Below, one piece after another: positions 44,327 through 55,553 of a stretch of DNA of 64,000 bases. Both the position numbers and the translations under genes were made by a program. Numbering within the stretch: the first letter of the stretch is position 1; each line of letters begins with the position of its first letter. This DNA comes from Cymodocea nodosa. Taxonomy: Eukaryota; Streptophyta; Magnoliopsida; Alismatales; Cymodoceaceae. The stretch covers positions 6,832,501 through 6,896,500 of the forward strand of contig CM072341.1 of NCBI GenBank assembly GCA_036874045.1. Reading direction: 5' to 3'. The notes under the pieces were generated by a model. That model made no database searches. It was not told the DNA's origin and saw only the letters and a program-made list of their open reading frames with translations.

Positions 44327-46052
44327 TGCTAGTTCAATAATTTATCATTTAATTTTGATGATGAAAAATGTGTGGTTTAATTATTTCTGCCATATTTTAG
44401 TTGTCATTTTACTCAAATGAATCTTGGCTAACTGCTATGTACTCAAAGTCTTTTAAATTAGATTTCGGTAGGTTATTTTGTCTATAGTGTATTAATTAGA
44501 GAGTTAATTTATAAGTCACCAAACAAAATAGGACAAATTGGATGGTTAAGCTTCTCTCCTAGCTTTTCGGACAGTTATATCAGTAACTATCCGAAAAGTA
44601 TTTATCTTCGGTGAGTTAAGTCTTTTTATGTCTGGATATAACTTTTATGGTAAGTATTCGAAATCCCTTCAGTTTCAGATAGTTAAGGTTTTTTATTCTG
44701 GATAGTTAGCTGTTTCTCTAATTTAATGTATTTTCGATTACTTTCTTCTAAAGGACACATGTTAGTCTCTCATTGCTTGACTTAAGTGACTTTTCGGAAG
44801 GTTACGATGTAACTATCTGAAAACTCTTAAGAATCAGAGAGTTACCTTTAGTAAGTATCCAAAATTAGTTTTAAGCTTCGGATAGTTAAATTTTTTATTA
44901 TTTCTGACTTAAGTGACTTTTCGGAAGGTTACCTATGTAACTATCCAAAATGACTTAAGGATTGAAGCTCTTTTATAAGTATTTGAAACATGGCTTCTCT
45001 ATCGGATAGTTTATTTTTAATATTTTATGATGTTGTTTTAGAAAGACAGGTGTTTCAATTTTAATACATGACTTAAGTGGTCTTTCAGAATGTTAGTTCT
45101 ATCTATCTGAAATGATTTTGAGTTTCGGCAAGTTATCTTTCTAAGTCTCTAATTTTCTAAAAGCTTTCGAAGATTTTATTTTTACAGAAACTGCAACTAT
45201 TATTAATTGACTAACCGTTGTGGCAAGTTATCTTTTAATTGCAGATCTCGACTTTATTATGATTGAAGGTTGCTGGAAATGAATTATTGCATAAGGCATC
45301 TGACCATTTTAGAATTCTTTCCACTTATGCAAATCTCGAAGGAAAAATAAAAAGGATTTGTAGAAAACTGAAACACAAACACACAAAATTTTTCAACACT
45401 CGAAAGGAGAAGTTGTCTGCTCAGCAATTCTGCAAATATTCTGAAGATTCGTCTACAACAAAGCCTAGAAGATCAAAAGCTACAGATCAATCAAGAATTC
45501 TCCTTAGAGCTTCATAAATCAACTCTTCTTAGGAGTTGACCTTGTGTTGTGTGTCTTTTTTATTTTGAGTCTGTGACTCCTGGTTTTAAACTGTTTTCTC
45601 GTTAGCTTTAAAAACCCTAACTCACAAGGGTGTTTTGAGTATATCCTTCACAAGGTCAGGGCCTTGGTGAAGAGAGTGAAGTGTGACACTTGCTCAAGAT
45701 TGGGGTCTTGAGTACACAAAGTTGGTGCTTTGTGTGATGTTTTTGTTTAGCCTTTAAAAACATCTGTAAGGTTGTTGCTTAGCCTACAAAAGCAACTTGT
45801 TTAAGGTTTGTGCTTAGCCTTAAAAGCACTTAGTGGAATTCTCGAGGTTGTGGCCTTGAGGAGTGGACTACCCAGTTTAGGGAACCACTATAAATCTCTT
45901 TGTGTTCTTTACTTTCTACACTACAAGTTTTAATTCCAAAATCAATTAATCAGGGTTCATTAGTATCAATAGCTTCCAAAATTTTTAAAAGCAAAATAAA
46001 TTTTATTTGGACAGTATTCACCCCCCCTCTAATGTGCCATTCGATCATTTCA
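44327..46052 (+). repeat. 5' LTR of element B
   Basis: It runs from TGCTAGTTCAATAATT to GATCATTTCA. U3 (44560-45120) carries the TAACTATCCGAAA-type array and ACTTAAGTGACTTTTCGGAA words. R/U5 (45540-45880) carries consecutive hairpins. The 3' end CACCCCCCCTCTAATGTGCC is typical of this copia group. Confidence 0.92.
45614..45860 (+). repeat. ladder of consecutive hairpins in R/U5 of LTR B
   Basis: Stems in order: CTTCACAAGG/CCTTGGTGAAG (45646-45672, one bulge), CTCAAGA/TCTTGAG (45693-45712), CACAAAG/CTTTGTG (45715-45734), GATGTTTTT/AAAAACATC (45736-45764), GTTGCTT/AAGCAAC (45774-45796), GTGCTT/AAGCAC (45810-45829) and CTCGAGG/CCTTGAG (45841-45860). A weak ACCCT/AGGGT comes first (45614-45632). 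Stems differ in sequence while loops recur (TTGGGG, TTGGTG, TTGTGG; AGCCT in three). Most are conserved in the 3' LTR at about 55120-55360. Confidence 0.8.
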
Positions 46053-46054
46053 AG

Positions 46055-46072
46055 TGGTATTAGAGTTGGTTA
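46055..46072 (+). promoter_or_regulatory. primer binding site of element B
   Basis: TGGTATTAGAGTTGGTTA lies two bases after the LTR end TTTCA. It is the initiator Met tRNA site TGGTATCAGAGC with two C-to-T-type changes. Confidence 0.9.
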
Positions 46073-46104
46073 TCTCTGTAATAGATTTAATCAATCTAAG
46101 ATCA

Positions 46105-47960
46105 ATGGTAGAGGGTTAGCATGTACACCGACCTCCACTCTTTGATGGAAATAATTATGGCTTTTGGAAAAATAAAATGACTAATTTTTTAAAATCTATG
46201 GATGTGAAGGTATGGAGAGTAGTGGTTTGTGGAATACAACTTCCAGATGTTCTTGAAGACATGTGGAATGATGAAGATGAGAAGAAAATTCAAATGGATG
46301 CAAGAGGAATGAATGCACTAACTTGTGCAATCATTGCTGATATATACAACAAGATTTCTGCTTGTTCTACTGCACATGAAGCTTGGCGTGCATTAGAAAT
46401 TACATGTGAGGGAATAAATGAAGTGAATGATACAAAAATAAGTATCCTACTAAGAAAGTATGAGATGTTCAAAATGAAAGAGAATGAGAGTATCACTGAT
46501 CTCATATCTCGTTTCATTGAGATCATAAATGGATTGAAGAATCTCGGGAAAGAATTTCCCATGAAAAAACAGGTTATCAAAGTCTTGAGAAGCCTAAACA
46601 AAGATTGGAAAGCTAAGGCTACCTCCCTACAAGATTCAAAGGATATGAGGACTTTCACTCTAGAAGATCTCACTAGCAATCTGTTAGCCTATGAGACTCA
46701 ATTGAAAGACTGGAAAGAAGAGGAAGGAGAAACCTCAAGGAAGGTTGAAAAGAAAAAGGAGCTTGCACTGAAGGCTCAATAACCATTTGAGGAGCCTGTT
46801 AATGAGTTTCCAGAAGAATTGGCTTGTATTATCAGAAAATACAGAAAATTATGGAAGAAAGGAAAAAGTCATGATAAAGGGAAGCAATCTGCTACAAAAT
46901 ACTTCAACTGCAATAGATATGGGCATTTCAGAGCCAATGCACATATCAAAAGAAGGATGAAAGAAAGAACTTTGACAAGAAGAAATCTCATGGAAAACGA
47001 AAGTTTCATTAGAGAAGATTTAATCAAGGAAAGAAGAAAGTATTCCAAGTTACTTGGGATGATTCTACAGAATCTGAAGTATCTGAAGGTATCAGTACTG
47101 ATGGTACATAGACTGAGTCCAAGTCTAAAGAGCTAGCCAATGTTTGTTTTATGGCTAACACTAATGAGGTACATTTTGATTCTAATATAGCTGAGGAAAT
47201 GATTTCTGATAATGATTCTGAAGTATTTGATATAAATCAAGATGATTATAATGAATTATTGCAAGAACTGAAAAATGTTAGTTTGGAAAATTCTATGTTA
47301 AAAAGAAAATTATCGAATAGTAATAAAACTGTTGCTAAGTTAGAAAAGGAAATGACTACATTAAAAACTGAAAATTCTACATTAAAGAAAAATAAATTTG
47401 TTGCTGATAGTTCTAATATGCATGATAAAATTTTTGAACTTGAAAAATATAATTTAGAACTTATTAAAGAACTGAAGGATAAATTTTTAGAAAACAAAAG
47501 ACTACAAGATGAAACTAAAAAATTGAATGAAAAACTTAAAAATCAGTGTGTAGAAAATTCTAGTTCTAATACTAATATAGAAAAATTAGAACAAGAAATT
47601 GGGAGATTAAAATTTAAACTAGGAGCTTTTACTAAAGAAGATAAGAAACTGACAAATATTATTAATAGTTATAAAGTCTTTGGTGATAGAACTGGTATAA
47701 GTTTTAACTATGAACCACCAAAAACATATGCTTTTGTTAATTTTTCAAACAGCTATAAAATGGACTATGGAAATGGATATTTGAAAACAATTAATAAAGA
47801 GAAAGTTATCTATGTGTTAAAAAGAAATTTTGTTAATCGAAATAACACATGGATTTCAAAACAAAATAGATTTCAAATATTCTCCACTAACAAAAATAGA
47901 CCCAAGAAAATATGGGTAGCAAAGGATGTGATTATGACTGTTCTTGCAGGTCAAAATTAA
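46105..47960 (+). pseudogene. element B Gag with coiled-coil extension
   Basis: Starts at ATG 46105 (MVEG, then a TAG). It reads RPPLFDGNNYGFWKNKMTNF, AHEAWRALEITCEGINEVND, ISILLRKYEMFKMKENESI and QVIKVLRSLNKDWKAKATSL, the copia UBN2-type capsid. The zinc knuckle at about 46905-46950 is lost (first Cys is Tyr and the last Cys is missing in FNCNRYGHFRANAH). After a frameshift near 47045 follows a heptad-rich coiled coil (47151-47660) with repeated Leu/Glu/Lys/Asn lines, then KIWVAKDVIM before the protease. Confidence 0.88.
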
Positions 47961-48528
47961 AAGATCACGATGGGTGATGGACAGTGGTGCTTCAAAGCAT
48001 ATGACTAGAGATAAATCTGTCCTAAAGGACCTGAAGAAGATTGATGGAGGAAATGTCAGATTTGGTAATGATCAAAAAGGTAAGATTATTAGTATCGGAT
48101 CTGTTTATGTAAATGATAAAATGGTTATAGATAATGTCTTACTAGTTGAAAATTGAGAACATAATTTAATTAGTATTACTCAGTTAGAAGATAAAGGTTA
48201 TATGGTTTTGTTTAAATCTAAGAAGTGCCTTGTTATTGATGAAAATTCTAATGAAATCAAATTTACTACTCATAGAAGAAATGATGTTTGTTTTCTAAAT
48301 TTACCTGATGATGTTTCTTCTGCTGATTCCTGTTTAATTGCTAATAATTTGGACAATGCATGGTTATGGCATCATAGACTAGGTCATATTCATGTGAAGC
48401 AACTAGATAAGTTAGCTAAGAAGAACCTAGTAGATGGTTTACCCAATTTGAAATTTAAAAAGGATAAAATCTGTGATGCATGTGAATTGGGAAAACAAAA
48501 GAAGAGTTTTTTTAAATCAGGAAAGTAA
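47944..48528 (+). pseudogene. element B protease and GAG-preintegrase
   Basis: It reads WVMDSGASKHMTRDKSVLKD (active site DSGA), FGNDQKGKIISIGSVYV, VLLVEN, a TGA, then ISITQLEDKGYMVLF and AWLWHHRLGHIHVKQLDKLA with KICDACELGKQKK (zinc-binding residues). One stop (48154) and a TAA (48526) break the frame. Confidence 0.88.
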
Positions 48529-49084
48529 ATTATATCTAGAAGAATTTTGGAATTAATTCACATGGATTTATTTGGCCCTACTAGAACAGAAAGTTTAGGT
48601 GGAAAGAAATATGTATTTGGTCTAGTTGATGATTTTTCAAGATATACTTGGGTAATATTTCTAAGACATAAGAGTGAAGTATTTGAGGAGTTTAAAATTT
48701 TCCTGAATATGATTCAAAATGAAAAGCAATTGAAAGTTTAAAAAATTAAGAGTGATCATGGAGGGGAATTTGAAAATGAAAATATGGAAAAACTTTGCCA
48801 AGATCTAGGAATAGAACATAGATTTGCTTTTCCTAGAGCCCCTTCTCAGAATGGAGTTGTAGAGAGAAAAAATAGATCTCTTCAAGAAATGGCTAGAACT
48901 ATGCTGAATGAAAACAAGGTTGCTTATTATTTTTGGGCTGAAGCAGTTAGTACTGCATGTTATATTTTAAATAGAGTAACCCTAAGAAGAGAAATGAATA
49001 AGACTCCTTTTGAACTATGGATGGGAAGAATTCTTAAAGTACATTATTTTAAAGCTTTTGGATCTAAATGTTTTATTCTGAATA
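48529..49084 (+). pseudogene. element B integrase core, C-terminally deleted
   Basis: All three catalytic residues are present: HMDLFGPTRTESLGGKKYVF, IKSDHGGEFENEN and QNGVVERKNRSLQEMARTML. A TAA (48739) lies between the first two. It reads on to LWMGRILKVHYFKAFGSKCF and ILNT, then joins RT sequence directly at about 49085; the integrase C-terminal part and the RT N-terminal part (about 0.7 kb) are deleted. Confidence 0.88.
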
Positions 49085-49562
49085 CATTATGTTTTATTTT
49101 GAGCTTTTTCTCCTATAGCTAGATTAGAATCTATTAGAATTTTTCTAGCTTTTGTTGCTCATATGAATTTTAAACTATATCAAATGGATGTTAAAAGTGC
49201 ATTTTTAAATGGTTTCATTAAAGAAGAAGTATTTGTTAGGCAACCCCCTAGTTTTGTTGATGCAAATTTTCCTGAGCATGTTTTCAAACTGAAGAAGGCA
49301 TTGTATGGTTTGAAACAAGCTTCGAGAGCTTGGTATGATAGGCTGAAATCCTTTCTGTTAGATAATGATTTCTCTATTGGTAAGGTTGATAATACCTTAT
49401 TCTTTAAGAAAAATCATCTAGGTTTGTTAGTTGTTCAGATTTATGTAGTTGATATCTTTTTTGGAGCAACTAATGAGAATTTAAGTAATAAGTTTGCAGA
49501 TCAGATGAAGAATTAGTTTGAGATGAGTCTAATGGGTGAGTTAACATTCTTTCTAGGATTGC

Positions 49563-51208
49563 TATTGAGTATTTTTGTTTTGATGATGTGTACTGAATGA
49601 AAATAATCATATTTGCTCAATTACTATTGCTTGTGAAAAGAAATTAAAATCATCAATTAATACAGAAAAAGCTTACTGATATAAATACTTGTCTGTATTG
49701 GATCTGAAGTTAATAACTAGTCGTTTCGTTGCATTAATTTCTCATTTAGCTAAACGTTAAGTTAACGTGTGTTTTTATTGAAAAGCATGATATGTTTTAA
49801 TGTTATATCTTCTGTATCATGAATAGTGCACGTTTAGACAACTCGTTAAGTTATAGTTTTGTTTGTATAGAGGTCACGTGAGAACTCGTTAAGTTAGAGG
49901 CTTAAAGGTTAAAATAGGTCACGTGATAACTCGTTAAGTTAGTGAGTAAAAGAAGAGACGAACTCGTTAAGTTAGTGTTATACACGTGGTGAAATTATAA
50001 GTTACGAATGTTGTATTGTATCACGTGAGGTGCACATGTTTAACTCGTTAAGTTAACATAACTAAACGCGTTGAGTTGCTATATTGAACACTAAGGCAAC
50101 GCGTTAGGTTAGCGTTATAAACTTAAGTTGTTATTTTTGCACGTGGTAATATTCTTATTATAAAAACATTTGTTTATTACTGGTTCGTTGAGTTAACATA
50201 ACACAACGGAAATGGTTCGTTGAGTTATCATAACACAACGAAGATGGTTCGTTGAGATAGCATAACACAACGAAGATGGTTCGTTGAGATAGCATAACAC
50301 CACGGATATAGTTCGTTGAGTTAGCTACAGTACTTGTCACGTGAAATGGCACATGAGGAACTCGTTAAGTTAGAAACATTAAGTTATATATATACTTGTG
50401 TTACTCATTTAGTTAACATTAAAGTAACAACTTCTTATTACACTGATTAAAAACTTTTGGACAAGAAAGTTTATTTTGCAGGAAATTTTTCAGAGATCCA
50501 AGACTAATGATTAAAGAAAATTCGAAATATAAACGTAGGTTAGAACGTGTGTGTGTTTCGATGAAGGAAAAAGAAAAGACGTGGAGAAGTGGAAAACTAG
50601 TGGTGGTTAAATGTGAAGGATATGCATGAAATGAAGATACAGTATAAAAGACATAGAATTCTCGTTGATCAATTTATCCTTGCACACAAAAAGAAAAATC
50701 TTTTCAAGGATCAAACCATCCTTGCACACCAAAAGAAATTTTTTTTTCAGGGATCAAAAACACCTTCTCGGGAAAAATCTCTCAAGTGGAAGAAAGTTCA
50801 GTGAAGCACAAAAAGGTAAGATTTTCATCACTGAAGATTTGAAGTATCAGAAGAAAGCAAATTCGGTGAAGCATGAAAAACAAGATATTCGCCACTGAAG
50901 AATTGCTGAAGAAGAAAAAGAAGAAGAAGAAAGATCTCAAACAGGGAGAAATGTATTAAATTCCATAAATTAGTTTTCTCTGTTTGTAGTTATGAAATTG
51001 TTTAGATGATACATGGTATCGAAATATAATTGCATCTACAATTTCTGAGGAGAATTGAATTGTATATTGTAATTGAAACCTTGAATAAAAATGATTTTAT
51101 GAAAACAATGTCTCGACTTGTTTTTGAGTTTTAAAGTTTCAATTATATTTCAGAAAATATTAAAGATACACAATTCACCCCCCTCTTGTGTAGCCATATG
51201 ATCCTACA
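49563..51208 (+). mobile_element. solo LTR A4 (copia family A) inside element B RT
   Basis: Starts TATTGAGTATTTTTG (TG-to-TA change) and ends GATCCTACA. It is flanked by ATTGC at 49558-49562 and 51209-51213, and removing one copy plus the LTR restores FLG-LQIKQ in RT. It is the reverse complement of LTR A3 and is better preserved than A1. It carries six AACTCGTTAAGTTA words (49840-50370), six CACGTG boxes and a 32-bp tandem repeat. No internal sequence is present, so it formed by LTR-LTR recombination. Confidence 0.93.
50183..50342 (+). repeat. five 32-bp tandem units with internal dyad in LTR A4 U3
   Basis: GTTCGTTGAG starts at 50183, 50215, 50247, 50279 and 50311, exactly 32 bases apart. 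The first four units read on as TTA(N)CATAACACAACG or the A-variant (GAGATAGCATAACAC). CGTTGAGTTA and TAACACAACG inside a unit form a 10-bp inverted repeat with one mismatch. A3 and A1 have fewer and more degraded units. Confidence 0.85.
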
Positions 51209-52043
51209 ATTGCAGATTAAACAAGTTGAAAAAGGAATTTTTGTATATCAAGAAAAATATACAAAGCAACTTTTAGAAAATTTTGGAATGAGTAACTACA
51301 AGTCCTCAAGCACTCCTATGAGTTCATCAATTAAATTGGATAAAGATGAATCTGGACCAGCTGTTGATATTACTAAATATAGAGGAATGATAGGTTCTCT
51401 TCTTTATTTAACTGCTTCTAGACCTGATATCATGTTCAGTGTTTGTGCCTGTGCTCGTTTTCAAGCTCAACCAAAAGAATCTCACCTATCTGCAGTTAAA
51501 AGGATAATGAAATACCTACAAGGAACTTCAAATTTTGGTTTAATGTCTTTCAAAGATAGCAGTTTGTATCTAATTGGATACAATGATGCTGATTATGCTG
51601 GATGCAAATCTGATAGAAAGAGTAGTAGTGGAACTTGACAACTGTTTGGTAGTTCATTAATTTCATGGTTCAGTAAGAAGCAGAATTGTGTTGCCTTATC
51701 AACTACTGAAGCTGAATATATTGCTGCTGCCCTATGTTGTGCACAAATTCTTTGGATGAAACAAATTATGAAAGATTATGGAATTACATATGGAAAAACT
51801 CCTATTAATTGTGATAGTAATAGTGCAATAAGTTTGTCAAAGAACCTTGTGTTGCACTCTCAAGCAAAACATATTGAGATAAGACACCATTTTTTGAGAG
51901 ATAATGTTATGAAGGATAACATTGAGCTGAATTTTGTTTTTACTCATGAGTAGTTGGCAGATATTTTCACAAAATCTCTTGAAGAAAAACAGTTTATCAA
52001 ATTGAGAAGAGATTTAGGAATATGCTGCCTAAATGATTTTTAG

Positions 52044-52591
52044 CTTTACCTACTATCTTTTATCTTCTACTTTTTCCATATTTACTTCACGATCTCATTT
52101 TCTATTATCTGTTTATATTGAGTTATTTTGATAATCTATTTCTGTTTAATCCTTATCTTGAGTTATTTCTTGAGAATATTTACAAATTATTATTTTTCAA
52201 ACTTTAAAGCAAAAACAAAACAACCAACACTCTTCATGGGATTTTCTACTGAGTTTATAAGTTACAATGATTTCATACATCTATATTAAAATCAACTCAG
52301 AATAACTCACAAAATTACTAAAGGTTGTCGCTCCACAAATAGAATAACATCCACATGACACTTAGAATGGGGATCTAAATCTAAAGCCAAGTTACCTTCT
52401 TAATTCAGTGATTGTATTCCTATTTGCTAGACTGAATGTTACATGATTAGATAATTTAGAGGTATTTAATATGTGAGGGTGAAAAACAAGGAAAAGTGGC
52501 TAGAAGCAATAAGACTCAAGATATTTAACCTGACCTTGTCCAAATGTTTTTAACTTTCTACACTTTCCCATTTTCAGTACTATCAAAGTGA
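52044..52591. other. spacer between RNase H and accessory ORF, no gene
   Basis: AT-rich with short pyrimidine runs and no protein-like frame. It probably holds whatever drives expression of the accessory ORF, such as a splice acceptor or promoter, but nothing specific was recognised. Confidence 0.5.
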
Positions 52592-53623
52592 TTGCCATTA
52601 TGGCTATGCAATACTGATAGTTTTATAATTATCAAAGATCTTCTTTTCCTCTTAGTTAATTACATAACAGACATTGTTAAGGGAAAATATACCTTGGGGT
52701 TGCTTCATGGAAATTTCAAATTGGCTGGAGAGAACATATTAAATAATTATGAATTTTTCTATTCTCCTTCATCAGATTTATCTATTTTTGAAGACCTAAT
52801 TCCCCTTTTCTACTCAAATCTTGAGATTTTTCCACATTTTTTACTCCTGCACCTACAACATCAAACAATAAGGATTGATGGAGAATTTTTGGAGACCCTT
52901 TTTGGAATACCATCTACTGGTATAAATATTGCTCTTTCTCCATCAGAACTAGGGTGACAGGAATCAGAAATGAATAAATTGATTAGCAAAACTCCTGATA
53001 AACATTTTAAGTTAGTTAAGACTGTAGATCTTCATGGTTTGGCCTAGATGATTGCCACCATTCTATCTTCCTCTATATTTCAGAAAATAGGTCATGCAAA
53101 TGAATTGGAGAGGAAAGTCCACCAAACCACTTATGTTGTGATGGTTGGTATAAAGGTTAACTGGGCAAAAGTAATTATTGCTCAGATTACTCATTTGCCA
53201 AGTTTTTTGTTTTATGGAGATTTCATTTATCATCTAATGGCCAGATATATTGATTTGTCAGGTAAACCTTTGAAATCCATTAAAAGAAGAGTACTGCAGA
53301 TTAAGGATCTTTAGAGAATGTCCTCCTCTGATCCAATTGAGTTGCCCCCCCCTTTTCAACCATTTGCAACTCAAAATTCAGCATCTCATTCTATAGCAGC
53401 TTCACCTCCTTCTGCAAAAACTCCACCTCCTACAACACCTACTCCAGCTCCAACAGCTCCATCTACAGCAGTTGATAGTTCTGTTATCCTCTTAAAACAG
53501 AATGAGCTTCTACTTGAACATAATTATATGCTTTTGGATCAAGTAGCTCATTTAGAACAACTTCTAAGGGAGAGGGATAATTTAATTCAAGATTTGTTAC
53601 AGAAAAAGTCAACTGAACCTTAG
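52592..53623 (+). pseudogene. accessory ORF of element B (copy 5), 3' of pol
   Basis: One frame of about 344 codons is broken by TGA (52955), TAG (about 53045) and TAG (53312). It reads FKLAGENILNNYEFFYSP, DLIPLFYSNLEIFPHF, IDGEFLETLFGIPSTGINIA, TTYVVMVGIKVNWAKVIIAQ and LFYGDFIYHLMARYIDLSGK. The C-terminal quarter is Pro/Thr/Ala/Ser-rich (about 53400-53470), then a leucine-rich coiled coil (LLKQNELLLEHNYMLLDQVA, HLEQLLRERDNLIQDLLQKK). No signal peptide or clear membrane segment is seen. Unlike copies 2 and 6 it has no long acidic N-terminal region. The third ORF of Sireviruses has been called envelope-like in the literature; nothing in this sequence shows such a role. Confidence 0.75.
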
Positions 53624-53760
53624 ACTTTTTGTTTTCCTTTGATGTAATTTTCTTTGTTTGTTTTACTCTGTATCCATATTGTTTCTTACTCTTCATCAAT
53701 GAATTTACATTTTATTTATCTCCAAGTATCCTTCAATAAATTGTCTCCACTTTTTAATTT

Positions 53761-53818
53761 TGACAAAGGGGGAGAATATATCTGTTTACAGTTTTGTCAT
53801 CATCAAAAAGGGGGAGAT
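53761..53818 (+). promoter_or_regulatory. two polypurine tracts before the 3' LTR of B
   Basis: ACAAAGGGGGAGAATAT at about 53763-53779 and CATCAAAAAGGGGGAGAT at 53801-53818. The second touches the LTR start TGTTAG and is the one expected to prime plus-strand synthesis. Confidence 0.88.
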
Positions 53819-55553
53819 TGTTAGTTCAATTATTTATTAGTTAATTTTGATGATGAAAAATGTGTGGTTTAATTATTTCTGCCATATTTTAGTTGTCATT
53901 TTACTCAAATGAATCTTGGCTAACTGCTATGTACTCAAAGTCTTTTAAATTAGATTTCGATAGGTTATTTTGTCTACAGTGTATTGATCGGAGAGTTAAT
54001 TTATAAGTCACCAAACAAAACAGGACAAATCGGATGGTTAAGCTTCTCTCCTGACTTTTCAGACAATTATATCAGTAACTATCCGAAAAGTATTTATCTT
54101 CGGTGAGTTAAGTCTTTTTATGTTCGGATATAACTTTTATGGTAAGTATCTGAAATCCCTTCAGTTTCAGATAGTTAAGGTTTTTCATTCTGGATAGTTA
54201 GCTGTTTCTCTAATTTAATGTATTTTCGGTTACTTTCTTCTAAAGGACATATGCTAGTCTCTCATCGCTTGACTTAAGTGACTTTTCGGAAGGTTACAAT
54301 GTAACTATCCGAAAACTCTTAAGAATCGAAGAGTTACCTTCAGTAAGTATTCGAAATTAGTTTTAAGCTTCGGATAGTTAAGTTTTTTATTATTTCTGAC
54401 TTAAGTGACTTTTCGAAAGGTTACCTAAGTAACTATCCGAAATGACTTAAGGATCGAAGAGTTATCTTTTATAAGTATTCAAAACATGTCTTCTCTATCG
54501 GATAGTTTATTTTTAATATTTTATGATCCTATTTTAGAAGGACACGTGTTTCAATTTTAATACATGACTTAAGTGGTCTTTCGGAATGTTAGTTCTATCT
54601 ATCTGAAATGATTTTGACTTTCGGCAAATTATCTTTCTAAGTCTTCGATTTTCTAAAAGCCTCCGAAGATTTTATTTTTACAGAAACTGCAACTATTATT
54701 AATTGACTAACCGTTGTGGCGAGATATCTTTTGATTGCAGATCTCAACTTTATTATGATTGAAGGTTGCTGGAAATGAATTACTACATAAGGCATCTAAC
54801 CATTTCAGAATTCTTTCCACCTATGCAAATCTCGAAGGAAAAATAAAAAGGATTTGCAGAAAACTAAAACACACATATATAGAATTTTTCAACACTCGAA
54901 AGGAGAAATTGTCTGCTTAGTAATTCTGTAAATATTCTAAAGATTTGTCTGCAACAAAGCCTAGAAGATCAAAAGCTGCAGATCAATTAAGAATTCTCCT
55001 CAGAGCTTCATAAATCAACTCTTCTTAGGAGTTGACCTTGTGTTGTGTGTCTTTTTCATTTTGAGTCTGTGACTCCTAATTTTAAACTATTTTCTCATTA
55101 GCTTTAAAAACCCTAACTCACAAGGGTGTTGTGAGTATACCCTTCACAAGGTCGGGGCCTTGGTGAAGAGAGTGAAGTGTGACACTTCACTTGCTCAATA
55201 TTGGGGTCTTGAGTACACAAAGTTGGTGCTTTGTGTGAGGTTTTTGTTTAGCCTTTAAAAACATCTGTAAGGTTGTTACTTAGCCTACAAAAGCAACTTG
55301 TTTAAGGTTTGTGCTTAGCCTTAAAAGTACTTAGTAGAATTCTCGAGGTTGTGGCCTTGAGGAGTGGACTACCCAATTTGGGGAACCACCATAAATCTCT
55401 TTGTGCTCTTTACTTTCTGCACTACAAGTTTTAATTCCAAAATCAATTAATCAGGGTTCATTAGTGTCAACAGCTTCCAAAATTTTTAAAAGCAAAATAA
55501 ATTTTATTAGGACACTATTCACCCCCCCTCTAGTGTGCCATTCGATCATTTCA
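53819..55553 (+). repeat. 3' LTR of element B
   Basis: It runs from TGTTAGTTCAATTATT to GATCATTTCA, with the same U3 array, hairpin ladder and C-run as the 5' LTR. It is slightly longer, partly from a short GTGACACTTCACTTG duplication near 55180. Followed by ACTTA. Confidence 0.92.

Larger units (their letters stand above)
49085..52043 (+). pseudogene. element B reverse transcriptase and RNase H, split by solo LTR
   Basis: RT reads FSPIARLESIRIFLAF, FKLYQMDVKSAFLNGF and KLKKALYGLKQASRAWYD. The catalytic motif is mutated: IYVVDIFFGAT instead of YVDD. It reaches LTFFLGL at 49562, is interrupted by LTR A4, and continues QIKQVEKGIFVYQEKYTKQL at 51214, KYRGMIGSLLYLTASRPDIM, then RNase H (GYNDADYAGCKSDRKSSSGT, LSTTEAEYIAAALCC, AKHIEIRHHFLRDNVM) ending LGICCLNDF at 52043. 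Stops include 49514, 51636 and 51951. Confidence 0.9.
44327..55553 (+). mobile_element. complete copia (Sirevirus) element B with nested solo LTR
   Basis: Two LTRs (44327-46052 and 53819-55553) in direct orientation, PBS, gag, protease, integrase, RT-RNase H, accessory ORF and polypurine tracts are all in order, flanked by ACTTA at 44322-44326 and 55554-55558. Length is 11.2 kb, of which 1.65 kb is the inserted solo LTR A4. The two LTRs differ by several percent by eye, so the insertion is not recent. All ORFs are damaged, and about 0.7 kb between integrase and RT is deleted. Confidence 0.92.

Noticed and set aside
50183..50342. 32-bp repeats as a CRISPR-like array
   Set aside because: The locus is plant retrotransposon DNA; units are contiguous without unique spacers and lie in an LTR.
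52592..53623. Envelope protein for the third ORF of element B
   Set aside because: No signal peptide, fusion region or convincing membrane anchor is seen; the Pro-rich stretch and coiled coil alone do not support it.
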